Shown here: piece after piece, positions 25,557 through 33,170 of the stretch
Position numbering within the stretch: the stretch's first letter is position 1
Layout of the letters: every line of letters begins with the position of its first letter
Assembly (NCBI GenBank): GCA_011959925.1
Contig: BLMD01000346.1
Location: forward strand, 1 to 58,177
Length of the DNA: 58,177 bases
Direction of reading: 5' to 3'
Origin: Lachnospiraceae bacterium
GTDB lineage: Bacteria > Bacillota > Clostridia > Lachnospirales > Lachnospiraceae
The notes under the pieces: generated by a model
What the model was told of the DNA's origin: nothing
The model's input: only the letters and a program-made list of their open reading frames with translations
Database searches by the model: none
Program-made: the position numbers and the translations under genes

Positions 25557-26687
25557 ATGTGGGCGTTGATTTTCGGAGGCCTGATTTTCGGGAGTATATT
25601 GGGCGTTTTGTATATAAGCAGCAGATTTGCCAAGTTTTCGTTTGTTCGGAAAGCGGCGGGAGGGAGACGATGGGCCTGTTTTTTGATCGGTCTTTTCCTG
25701 ACTGTTCTGATTGGACTGGCGGTAAAAGAGTGCCTGGGAACGATCAATGCGGAAATTGCGGTTTTACATTTGGTCATTGTCTGGCTTTTGTGCGACGGAA
25801 TCGCGGCGCTTGTCAATCGGAAACGCAAAAAGAAGTTTGAACGGTATTACGCCGGTATGTTTGCGCTTGGCGTTACGGCAGTCTATTTAACCTGCGGCTG
25901 GTATCTTTCAAACCATGTATGGCGGACGGCGTATGTGCTCAAGACAGATAAGAATGTGGGAAACCTCCGTATTGTGCAGTTTGCGGATTCGCATGTGGGC
26001 AATACATTTGACGGAGAGGAATTTTTGGACCATGTAAAAGCGATGCAGGAGGAAAATCCTGATCTTGTTGTGGTGACGGGCGATTACGTGGATGACGATA
26101 CGTCAAAAGAAGATATGGCTGCCGCATGCAGGGCGCTTGGAACATTGCGCACGACGTACGGCGTTTACTATGTGTTCGGCAACCACGACAAGGGGTACTA
26201 TGGTCCCGAATACCGCGGTTATGACGGCGGGGATCTGATTGCGGAACTGGAAAAAAATAATGTGACGGTGCTTGAGGATGAAACGGTTTTGATTGGTCAG
26301 CAGTTTTATCTGATCGGACGGCAGGACCGTTCGGAAGAACAGAGAGGAAACCGGCGGGCGTCCATGCAGGAGATGATGAAAGATTTGGATGCGGATAAGT
26401 ACAGCATTGTGCTTGACCATCAGCCGTACGACTATGACGCGCAGTCGGCAGCGGGCGTAGACCTGGTGTTATCCGGGCATACGCACGGCGGACATTTTTT
26501 CCCGATCAATTCTATGGGAGAATGGCTGGGTATCGATGCGAAAACCTATGGATTGGAGCAGAGAGAGGATACAAATTTTATCGTAACATCGGGGATTTCC
26601 GAGTGGGCGATTCAGTTTCGGACGGGCTGTAAATCGGAGTATGTGGTAGTGGATATACAGGGAAATACCCCTGTGCAAACGCCTTGA
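25557..26687 (+). CDS. Membrane-anchored metallophosphoesterase (YkuE-like)
   Basis: A 376-aa protein. The N-terminal ~130 residues carry three or four hydrophobic helices. The C-terminal calcineurin-like domain shows the full metal set: FADSHVGN (D-x-H), VVTGDYVDDD (GD-x-x-D), FGNHDKG (GNHD) and LSGHTHGG (GHTH). Related membrane phosphoesterases act on the cell envelope or on small phosphoesters; the substrate is not known. ATG 25557 follows AAAGGAGAAAA and fits the first membrane helix. Confidence 0.85.
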   Translation: MWALIFGGLIFGSILGVLYISSRFAKFSFVRKAAGGRRWACFLIGLFLTVLIGLAVKECLGTINAEIAVLHLVIVWLLCDGIAALVNRKRKKKFERYYAGMFALGVTAVYLTCGWYLSNHVWRTAYVLKTDKNVGNLRIVQFADSHVGNTFDGEEFLDHVKAMQEENPDLVVVTGDYVDDDTSKEDMAAACRALGTLRTTYGVYYVFGNHDKGYYGPEYRGYDGGDLIAELEKNNVTVLEDETVLIGQQFYLIGRQDRSEEQRGNRRASMQEMMKDLDADKYSIVLDHQPYDYDAQSAAGVDLVLSGHTHGGHFFPINSMGEWLGIDAKTYGLEQREDTNFIVTSGISEWAIQFRTGCKSEYVVVDIQGNTPVQTP

Positions 26688-26728
26688 AACGTGGTATAGT
26701 AAAAACACCGAAAAAGAGGAGGCATGTC

Positions 26729-27178
26729 ATGAAAACAGGAGAATTGACACAAAAACTTGCCGAGATGCAGAAAGCAACGGAAGCAGGCAGACTGCAATGG
26801 CGTGTAGACATACAGACGACGGAGGGAAACGAAGAAAAATATACCCTAGAAGAAGACGGCAGGGTATGGACGGTAGACGAGTGCTATGTGTCTTACCGCT
26901 GTCAGTTCCGGGGAGCGGATTTTGGCATGATTACGTATGAAATGATCAAAGTTTCAGGAGAAGAAGTACGGACCGTAAATTATGTATTTTTACCGCCGTC
27001 GGGGATCGGACTGTTTTCCCTGCATACGTTGATGGAGCACAGCATTGAGGCCGATGCGGGACTGATTTCACAGATTCATGTGCTGTGGACGCTTTTGATG
27101 GATCCGGCAAGGAGAGGAAGCGGACAGACGTCTCTGCGTATCACGGAAGCGAGCGTAAATATCGAGGAAGATATGTAA
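26729..27178 (+). CDS. Conserved-looking protein of unknown function
   Basis: A 149-aa soluble protein that I do not recognise. It starts with an amphipathic helix (MKTGELTQKLAEMQ), then strand-rich sequence (YTLEEDGRVWTVDECYVSYRCQF, VRTVNYVFLPPSGIGLFS). AGAGGAGG lies before ATG 26729; the in-frame ATG at 26684 overlaps the upstream gene and lacks an RBS. It stands between the phosphoesterase and the CysN-like gene. Smooth codon use and a good RBS support it as real, but no function can be proposed. Confidence 0.65.
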   Translation: MKTGELTQKLAEMQKATEAGRLQWRVDIQTTEGNEEKYTLEEDGRVWTVDECYVSYRCQFRGADFGMITYEMIKVSGEEVRTVNYVFLPPSGIGLFSLHTLMEHSIEADAGLISQIHVLWTLLMDPARRGSGQTSLRITEASVNIEEDM

Positions 27179-27273
27179 GGACAAAAGCGCTGCATAACGC
27201 ATAGGTTCTGCAGGGCAGGACCGTAAAGACGTGTGGACGCCGGATTTTGACAGGTCAGCAGGGGGGAGTGTCT

Positions 27274-29172
27274 ATGAATCTATATCCGGAATATCAAAAT
27301 CAAATGGAACGGGAAGCGGTTTACCGGATCAGGGAGTTATTTGCAAACGGCAGGGAAGCGTCTCTTACGGCAATGGAAACGTCGGAAGAAGCGTATCTCT
27401 GCGAGTTGGCAGAGGCTGCGCTGTATCCGGAGAAACCGCTTTTGTCATTTCATACAGGGGAAGAAGAAAACGGGAAAAATCAAACCGGCGAACTTGTGGA
27501 GCTCTTCCGCCTGGCTCACAAATTGCGGGGAAAACGTCCCCTGCATCGTCTGATTGCCTGCGGCGGCGTTGACGACGGGAAATCTACGTTAATCGGCAGG
27601 ATTCTTTTTGACGCGAAAAGCCGCAGAGAACAGGAGGAGATACGGCAGAACCCGGTGTATCTGCGAAAAGACGGGAGCGTGGATTTTGCTCTTTTGGCAG
27701 GAGAGACGCAGGAAGAGACAAACCAGGGAATTACCGTACAGGTTTCCTACAGCATATTTGAGTGGGAAGGGAACAGCTTTTTGATGGCAGACGTGCCGGG
27801 GCATGAGGAGTATACGCACAATATGGCGTTGGCTGCGCTGCGGGCGGATACGGCAGTCATTATGACTGCTGCCAATAAAGGGATTGTGCCGCAGACGAGA
27901 CGGCATACCAGGATTTGTCACTTTATGGGAATCCGCACGATGGTATTCGCCGTCAATAAGATGGATATGGCAGCATACGACCCGGCGGTGTTTCGGCAGC
28001 TGTCCGATGAAATACGGGAAATGATGGAAGAATATCCGGATTGCCGCTTTTGGATTGTTCCTGTGGCTGCAAAAAGCGGCGTCAATATCATGGCACAAGC
28101 CAAAGAAACGGACTGGTATCCATGCGGTACGCTGCTTGCTGTTTTACAGCAGGCGCTTGCGGAGGAAACGGAAGAAGAAAAAACGGCATACCTGCCGGTG
28201 CAGAGAACCTGTAAATCCAGCCAGATGAAAGGCGCAGAAGTGAAACGGCGGGTTATTCAGGGAGAGCTGGCAGGCGGAAGCCTTGCCGTAGGCGACCGGC
28301 TGCTGATATATCCTACAGGAAGAGAGGCGAGCGTCTCGGGGATTTACTGCTTAAATCGGCCGGCGGACCGTGCAAAGCCGCAAAGTGCCGTCGGTATTGA
28401 ACTGGACAGAGAGCTGGATGCGGCGAGAGGGTATGTCCTTGCAAAAGAAGATATGCTGACGGTGACGGATCGGGTGGAAGCGGATCTTTTATGGATTTCG
28501 GATAACCGCCTGACACAGGGGAGGCGTTATCTGGCAGCCATTGCGGCGGCGGAATTTACGGCGTCGGTTACGAAAATCTGCTACCAGACGGACGTCAATA
28601 CCGGGGAACACAGATATGCAAAACACCTGACCAAAAACGGGCTGGCGCGCTGTGAACTGTTCTTTTCCAGGCAGACGGCGATTACCTGTGCCAAAGAGAG
28701 CCGCATCTTAGGTACGATCCGGCTGTTTGAGAGAGAGACGGGAGTATTGGCGGCCTGCGGAAATATTGTACATACGATTTCAGAAGAAGCATGGAAAAAA
28801 GACGGCAGAGAGGTGACGGGGGAGGAGCGCGAATCGGCGCTTGGCCAGAAATCGGGAATGATCTTGTTTGCCGCAAAGGAGCAGACAAAAGAACAAATGA
28901 ATTATACGGAACGCTATCTTCTGCGCATGGGATTTCATACGATCCAGGCGCCGGACGGCGCACTGGATGAAAGAAAGCTGCAGCAGATCCAGAGTTTTCT
29001 GGATGCGGGGTTGATCGTGCTTTTGTTTCTTCTGCCGTCGGAGAAGGACATGCTCTGCTTACTTCGGGACGAACAAATGCGCCTGTTTGACTGTACAGTG
29101 TTCGATGACCTCACAGAACAGATGGGAAACGTCTTAAAACAGATCAAGGAGTGGGCGTCAGAGCTGATCTGA
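27274..29172 (+). CDS. CysN-like (sulfate adenylyltransferase subunit 1) GTPase with extra N- and C-terminal regions
   Basis: A 632-aa protein whose middle ~430 residues are clearly CysN: G1 GGVDDGKSTLIGRIL near residue 97, QGITVQVSY, G3 DVPGHEEYTHNMAL, G4 NKMD, and beta-barrel motifs such as DAARGYVLAKED and YQTDVNTGEH. The first ~90 residues are an extension not found in standard CysN. The last ~90 residues look like a degenerate APS-kinase-type (CysC) tail without a P-loop. CysN GTPases normally work with CysD, which is absent beside this gene, as is any sulfate-assimilation gene. A GGGGGGAG lies before ATG 27274. Its role is therefore unclear. Confidence 0.75.
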   Translation: MNLYPEYQNQMEREAVYRIRELFANGREASLTAMETSEEAYLCELAEAALYPEKPLLSFHTGEEENGKNQTGELVELFRLAHKLRGKRPLHRLIACGGVDDGKSTLIGRILFDAKSRREQEEIRQNPVYLRKDGSVDFALLAGETQEETNQGITVQVSYSIFEWEGNSFLMADVPGHEEYTHNMALAALRADTAVIMTAANKGIVPQTRRHTRICHFMGIRTMVFAVNKMDMAAYDPAVFRQLSDEIREMMEEYPDCRFWIVPVAAKSGVNIMAQAKETDWYPCGTLLAVLQQALAEETEEEKTAYLPVQRTCKSSQMKGAEVKRRVIQGELAGGSLAVGDRLLIYPTGREASVSGIYCLNRPADRAKPQSAVGIELDRELDAARGYVLAKEDMLTVTDRVEADLLWISDNRLTQGRRYLAAIAAAEFTASVTKICYQTDVNTGEHRYAKHLTKNGLARCELFFSRQTAITCAKESRILGTIRLFERETGVLAACGNIVHTISEEAWKKDGREVTGEERESALGQKSGMILFAAKEQTKEQMNYTERYLLRMGFHTIQAPDGALDERKLQQIQSFLDAGLIVLLFLLPSEKDMLCLLRDEQMRLFDCTVFDDLTEQMGNVLKQIKEWASELI

Positions 29173-29194
29173 TGTCCGCAGTTGTCCGCCGAAT

Positions 29195-29223
29195 TTGAAT
29201 TTTTATGTAAAAAGCTGTATAAT
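29195..29223 (+). promoter_or_regulatory. Promoter for the zinc-ribbon membrane protein
   Basis: TTGAAT (29195-29200), a 17-bp spacer and a perfect TATAAT (29218-29223), 35 bp before the downstream start. Confidence 0.7.
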
Positions 29224-29257
29224 AAGACAGAAAAAAGAAAGGATGGAGGAGAATAAG

Positions 29258-30190
29258 ATGAGTTTACAAATGGAACAAGCCATACCGGACGGATTTGTGC
29301 TGGAAAAGACGCAGAATATCATGCGGGGAACGTATCGTGGGATCAGCCTTTTTGTTGTTCCGCTGGAAGTGGAACACCAGTACCAGATACAGCTTTATAC
29401 CGATATGGAAAAAAGCCGGGACAAAAACGGTTTTATGGAGCGGCTTTCGGCAATGCCGCAAGAGCATGCGGGGATCCGCCACGCAGGATATAACGGATCC
29501 AATATGGTTTCCGTTTTAGTGGAATCAGACGGTGTGCAGGATAAAAAAAATCTGACGGACGTCATCCATGCTCTTGTGTCACAATGCGAAGAATTTGGCG
29601 TACATAACTGCTGTGCACACTGCAAGGGCGATCAGGAGGTACATGCGGCTGCCGTAGACCATACGCCGCTTCTGCTCTGCAGCGGATGTCTTGCACAGGC
29701 GGCGGGACGGGCGAATGGGGGAACGTTTCGTAAAGAAAATCTGTTTCTGGGCTTTCTGGGCGCAGTTGTCGGCGTCCTGCTCGGCTCCGTGTTATGGATC
29801 GTGATCGGACAGATCGGATTTATTGCCGGGATCGCAGGCTTTGCAATTGTGTTCTGCGGAATGAAAGGATATGAAATTTTAGGAGGAAGATTAACGAAAA
29901 AAGGAATCGTACTCTGCGTACTGCTTTCTTTTCTGGCAATTTTTGGAGCGGAAATCGTCTCGATCGGCATTGTCGTTTACCAGGAATTCGGTAAAGAGTA
30001 TGGGATTACAATGGGAGATTGTTTCCGCGTGATTCCGGAACTTCTGCACGAACCTGAGATGATCGGCGGCGTGGCAAAAGATTTGATGGTCGGATATGCG
30101 CTGGCAATCTGGGCGAGCTTTGCAAATATAAAAAATGCATGGCGTCAGGTAGGAGAGGGACCGGCGCAGCATACCGTGGTACGGTTTTAA
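29258..30190 (+). CDS. Membrane protein with cysteine-rich zinc-ribbon-like segment, unknown function
   Basis: A 310-aa protein. Residues 1-115 form a soluble domain, followed by a C-C-x-x-C ... C-x-x-C cluster (NCCAHCKGD and LCSGCLAQ), probably binding one zinc, then about four membrane helices (LFLGFLGAVVGVLLGSVLWIVIG, FIAGIAGFAIVFCG, GIVLCVLLSFLAIFGAEIVSIGIVV and ALAIWASF). This layout fits an envelope or stress sensor of unknown job. GGAGGA lies 7 nt before ATG 29258, with its own promoter. It is followed by hairpins. Confidence 0.65.
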   Translation: MSLQMEQAIPDGFVLEKTQNIMRGTYRGISLFVVPLEVEHQYQIQLYTDMEKSRDKNGFMERLSAMPQEHAGIRHAGYNGSNMVSVLVESDGVQDKKNLTDVIHALVSQCEEFGVHNCCAHCKGDQEVHAAAVDHTPLLLCSGCLAQAAGRANGGTFRKENLFLGFLGAVVGVLLGSVLWIVIGQIGFIAGIAGFAIVFCGMKGYEILGGRLTKKGIVLCVLLSFLAIFGAEIVSIGIVVYQEFGKEYGITMGDCFRVIPELLHEPEMIGGVAKDLMVGYALAIWASFANIKNAWRQVGEGPAQHTVVRF

Positions 30191-30202
30191 AGAAAAAGAG
30201 TA

Positions 30203-30241
30203 CCCTCCGTATAGCATGGGAGACACCCGGTATACGGAGGG
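30203..30241. terminator. Hairpin after the membrane protein gene
   Basis: CCCTCCGTATA pairs perfectly with TATACGGAGGG (30203-30213 and 30231-30241). No good T-run follows, so it may protect the 3' end rather than terminate. Confidence 0.5.
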
Positions 30242-30248
30242 CAGTTTG

Positions 30249-30267
30249 TATCCTGTGCGGCACAGGA
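30249..30267. repeat. Small perfect inverted repeat
   Basis: ATCCTGTG-CGG-CACAGGAT, a perfect 8-bp stem with a 3-nt loop, is the second of three consecutive hairpins in this intergenic region. Confidence 0.6.
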
Positions 30268-30274
30268 TGCGGTA

Positions 30275-30311
30275 CACGCAAAAAAAGAATGCAGCCTCTG
30301 GCTGCATTCTT
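30275..30311 (-). terminator. Minus-strand terminator for the antiporter gene
   Basis: A perfect 12-bp stem AAGAATGCAGCC / GGCTGCATTCTT (30285-30296 and 30300-30311). On the minus strand it is followed by a T run (AAAAAAA on the plus strand before it). It is the obvious end of the antiporter transcript coming from 31640. Confidence 0.75.
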
Positions 30312-30324
30312 AAGGGGAGAGTTT

Positions 30325-30429
30325 ATGAAAAAGTTTTATTTGCTATCAAATGAAGTAATGAGTGGGGGAACTTCATTTGATGAATTTAGTATATCCAGAA
30401 ATTGTGTTCATTTAGTGTCCGAAAAATAA
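30325..30429 (+). CDS. Possible 34-aa small protein
   Basis: A short frame, MKKFYLLSNEVMSGGTSFD to ...HLVSEK, begins at ATG 30325, preceded by AAGGGGAGAG with 4-nt spacing, and ends in TAA. It shows no membrane helix and matches no family that I know. It lies on the opposite strand to the 3'-untranslated part of the antiporter mRNA, between that gene's stop and its terminator, so it may be chance or an antisense-encoded peptide. Confidence is low. Confidence 0.35.
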   Translation: MKKFYLLSNEVMSGGTSFDEFSISRNCVHLVSEK

Positions 30430-30458
30430 AAGGTTTATGAAGAAATCCTAACATTTCG

Positions 30459-31640
30459 TTAATAATTTTCTGTAGAATCTTTTGCATATAACAGCTTAAG
30501 CAAAATGGGGGTAGAAACGCTGGAGACGATGATCAGCAGGATCACTGCGGTAAAATATTCCGGTGTCAGAAGACCTACCGATAATCCTTTCTGTGCGACG
30601 ATTAGGGCGACTTCTCCGCGGGTCATCATGCCCACACCGATCTTTAGGCTGTCGGGAAAGGAGAACCTGCAGGCTTTCGCCATGAGTCCGCAGCCGATGA
30701 TCTTTGTGATCAGCGCGATCAGGACGAAAGCAGCGGAAAATGCCAGAATGCCTCCGCTGAAATGATCGATGCTTGTTTTAAATCCAATGCTGGCAAAAAA
30801 GACGGGACCAAAAATCATATAGGAGCTGATTTCCATTTTCTGGTCTATGTAGGAGGAATCCCGGATCGAACAGAGCACGACGCCCGCTGCATATGCACCC
30901 GTAATATCAGCGATTCCAAAGTAATGTTCTGCGGCATAGGCAAAAAAGAAACAGAGCGCAAGGCTTAGAATGGGAATCCTCTGTGTATGCGGATAGCGTT
31001 CGTCTAGCTTTTTAAATATCCGGTAGACGATCGTTCCCACGGCAAATGCCAGCAGGAAGAATAATAGTGTGGAAAGAACAACGCCTGTGGGGTTAGATTG
31101 GGGATTTTTGAATCCAATGACAAATGTAAGCACGAGGATTCCGATGACATCGTCAATAATTGCGGCGCTTAATATGGTAGTTCCGACTTTTCCTTTGAGT
31201 TTGCCCATTTCCTTTAAGGACTGCACGGTGATGCTGACGCTTGTGGCAGTCATGATCACTCCCATAAATACAGCCATAAAGAATTTTTCAGAGCCCCATG
31301 GCGCCATTCCGTAAAATCCCATATACAGCAGGGCGCCGCCGATCAGCGGAACGAATACGCCTGCGCATGCGATTAAAAGGGCAATGGGACCTGTCTTCAT
31401 CAATTCTTTTAAATCTGTTTCAAGACCTGCCGAAAACATCAGAAGCACTACGCCTACTTCCGCCATCTGAACGAGAAAATCAGATTGCTGTACCAGTCCG
31501 AGTATGCTGGGGCCGATGATGAGTCCGGCAATGATTTCTCCCACTACCTGCGGAGCTTTGCATTTTCTTGCCAGAATGCCGAATAGTTTTGCAAAGATAA
31601 TAATGATTCCCAGGTCTTTGAATACATTGTATGCTTCCAT
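30459..31640 (-). CDS. CPA2-family cation:proton antiporter
   Basis: A 393-aa integral membrane transporter with about 12 hydrophobic helices, of the KefB/NapA (CPA2) type. Typical segments are GEIIAGLIIGPSILGLV, LLMFSAGLETDLKELM, AAIIDDVIGILVLTFVIG (the conserved double Asp of the ion-binding site, ID-D) and GVGMMTRGEVALIVAQKG. It exchanges Na+ or K+ for H+. It has no C-terminal RCK/TrkA domain, so it is a minimal form. It is transcribed alone, with its own promoter upstream and a terminator at ~30285-30311. Confidence 0.9.
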   Translation of the reverse strand: MEAYNVFKDLGIIIIFAKLFGILARKCKAPQVVGEIIAGLIIGPSILGLVQQSDFLVQMAEVGVVLLMFSAGLETDLKELMKTGPIALLIACAGVFVPLIGGALLYMGFYGMAPWGSEKFFMAVFMGVIMTATSVSITVQSLKEMGKLKGKVGTTILSAAIIDDVIGILVLTFVIGFKNPQSNPTGVVLSTLLFFLLAFAVGTIVYRIFKKLDERYPHTQRIPILSLALCFFFAYAAEHYFGIADITGAYAAGVVLCSIRDSSYIDQKMEISSYMIFGPVFFASIGFKTSIDHFSGGILAFSAAFVLIALITKIIGCGLMAKACRFSFPDSLKIGVGMMTRGEVALIVAQKGLSVGLLTPEYFTAVILLIIVSSVSTPILLKLLYAKDSTENY

Positions 31641-31693
31641 AATGATTCCTCGCTTTTTGTTTTTATTTTGGTTGATTTTATTTCCAAGGATAG

Positions 31694-31716
31694 ATTATAA
31701 CATAAAAATTTGATTG
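31694..31716 (-). promoter_or_regulatory. Putative promoter of the antiporter gene
   Basis: On the minus strand, TATAAT (31699-31694) is preceded at 16-17 bp by a weak TTTACC-like -35, about 55 bp upstream of the antiporter start. The opposite-strand -10 TATAAT at 31751-31756 is divergent. Confidence 0.45.
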
Positions 31717-31750
31717 GTAAAGAGGTATTTTCAGATAGGGCATTTCGTAG

Positions 31751-31756
31751 TATAAT
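31751..31756 (+). promoter_or_regulatory. -10 element of the Ig-like protein gene
   Basis: A perfect TATAAT at 31751-31756 about 90 bp before the ATG at 31848. The -35 is weak (TTTCAG at about -35), so activity may need an activator. The leader holds GCCGGC repeats. Confidence 0.4.
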
Positions 31757-31847
31757 ACATAGTATTAACTTTGATTTGTGTAAACACCTGAAAAATACGT
31801 TTGAAAATGCCGGCGGAATCGCTGCCGGCCGGTACGGAGGTATGATA

Positions 31848-32906
31848 ATGAAACAACGGATACGAAACAAGCAATTTACAGGGATCGCTGTTTTCCTGAC
31901 GCTGCTCCTTGTCTGTCTGGCAGCCGGGATGACTCCGGCGCACGCGGCGGCGGCGCGGGTCTTTTGGTATGACGGAGAACAGGAAACTTCTATGTCCGTA
32001 GAATCGGGTTCTAAATTTTATATCGGCGATTTTGCCAGAATATTTTCCGGGAACATGATGTCTACCGCGTCAATGGGGACGGCATCCTACAGAACGAAGG
32101 ATGCAAAAGTAGCTGCAGTGAACGGGAAAGGGTATCTGAAAGCGAAAAAGGCCGGCGTTACGGATGTAACGGTTACCTGTCAGGGAAAGACGCTGACCTG
32201 CCATCTTACCGTTGAGAAGAAAGGAACGTTTGAACAAAGCGCAGCGGTAAAGGAACTTCGAGCGGCGGCAAAGTCGATTGCGAAAGGAATACCCAAGAAG
32301 CTGACGGCTGCAAAGGCATATACGTTAAAAAAGAAGAGGGACGCCTATCTGGTATCTTATGGAAGTAATTCTGCGCACAAGCTGTCATATGAGGGATTTT
32401 TATATGAAAACGAGCGGCCCGTTCCAGATACGGTCAGCGATGCAAGAAGCGAGCGGCTTGCCGTACCGGAAGCCGGACGGTATCTGACGGTGCAGGCGCT
32501 GCTGCGGCAGTTTATGCTGGCAAATGACCCGACTTCTGTTCGCTCCAAAAAAACGATGCGGATTTCATCTGCGTCCGGAAGCGTCAAGTCCGGAAAATTT
32601 ACCGTGAAACTGGCGGGAAAATTGAGCGCTGAGCAGATTTTTGCAGCTCAGCTTGCATTTCCGGAACAAAACGGCGCTTCGGCAGGCAAAACGAAAGCGG
32701 GTATCCTTATGACAATTTATGATCAGACGGCTAATAAATACTATAAAGGGCAGGCAGAATTAAAAAAGGGCAGCAGGCAGTTAAGCGTTCAGACGGTAAG
32801 CCGGGCAAACGGCGGGTATCAAAAAGCAGAATTGGTCAAAGATCATGTATATCTGCTGGGATCAAAGTTAAATTGGGCAAACGGATATAAAGTTACAATC
32901 AAATAA
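31848..32906 (+). CDS. Secreted protein with bacterial Ig-like (BIG2) domain
   Basis: A 352-aa exported protein. The signal peptide (KQRIRNKQFTGIAVFLTLLLV..., cut after AHA) is followed by a BIG2-like domain: a DAKVAAVNGKGYLKAKKAGVTDVTVTCQG motif is characteristic of these domains. The rest (residues ~150-350) is a repetitive, lysine/alanine-rich region with strand-rich ending (YKVTIK), not recognised. There is no LPXTG motif or lipobox, so attachment is by interaction or the protein is released. GGAGG lies 7 nt before ATG 31848. The gene is followed within 20 bp by the small protein and the haem genes, with no terminator between. Confidence 0.75.
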   Translation: MKQRIRNKQFTGIAVFLTLLLVCLAAGMTPAHAAAARVFWYDGEQETSMSVESGSKFYIGDFARIFSGNMMSTASMGTASYRTKDAKVAAVNGKGYLKAKKAGVTDVTVTCQGKTLTCHLTVEKKGTFEQSAAVKELRAAAKSIAKGIPKKLTAAKAYTLKKKRDAYLVSYGSNSAHKLSYEGFLYENERPVPDTVSDARSERLAVPEAGRYLTVQALLRQFMLANDPTSVRSKKTMRISSASGSVKSGKFTVKLAGKLSAEQIFAAQLAFPEQNGASAGKTKAGILMTIYDQTANKYYKGQAELKKGSRQLSVQTVSRANGGYQKAELVKDHVYLLGSKLNWANGYKVTIK

Positions 32907-32922
32907 AAGGAGCGGTAAAAGT

Positions 32923-33159
32923 ATGATAAATCCTGCAAAATTTTTCCGGATGAAGGCGCTGTGGGACAGGTTTGCAGTGAACCATCCCAAATTTCCGCGA
33001 TTTCTGCAGGCAGCGGCGCAGTCTTCGATCGGAGAAGGAACGGTTATAGAAGTCAAAATTACGAAACCAAACGGCGATACGATCGCCTCGAATTTAAAGC
33101 TTTCGGCGGAAGATATGGAATTGTTTCAGGAACTTCGGAATTTTTCGGAAACGGAATAA
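32923..33159 (+). CDS. Small protein of unknown function preceding the sirC-hemL gene
   Basis: A 78-aa protein (MINPAKFFRMKALWDRF...). Residues 1-30 form an amphipathic basic helix (FRMKALWDRFAVNHPKFPRFLQA), then a short strand (GTVIEVKITKPNGDTIASNLKL) and an acidic end. AGGAGCGG lies before ATG 32923. It ends 11 bp before the sirC-hemL ATG, so it is co-transcribed. It may be a small accessory protein, but I do not recognise it. Confidence 0.6.
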   Translation: MINPAKFFRMKALWDRFAVNHPKFPRFLQAAAQSSIGEGTVIEVKITKPNGDTIASNLKLSAEDMELFQELRNFSETE

Positions 33160-33170
33160 GGAGCATTACA

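Noticed and set aside
25469-25828. Minus-strand ORF of 119 aa at the phosphoesterase start
   Set aside because: It is basic, low-complexity, and antisense to membrane helices of the phosphoesterase.
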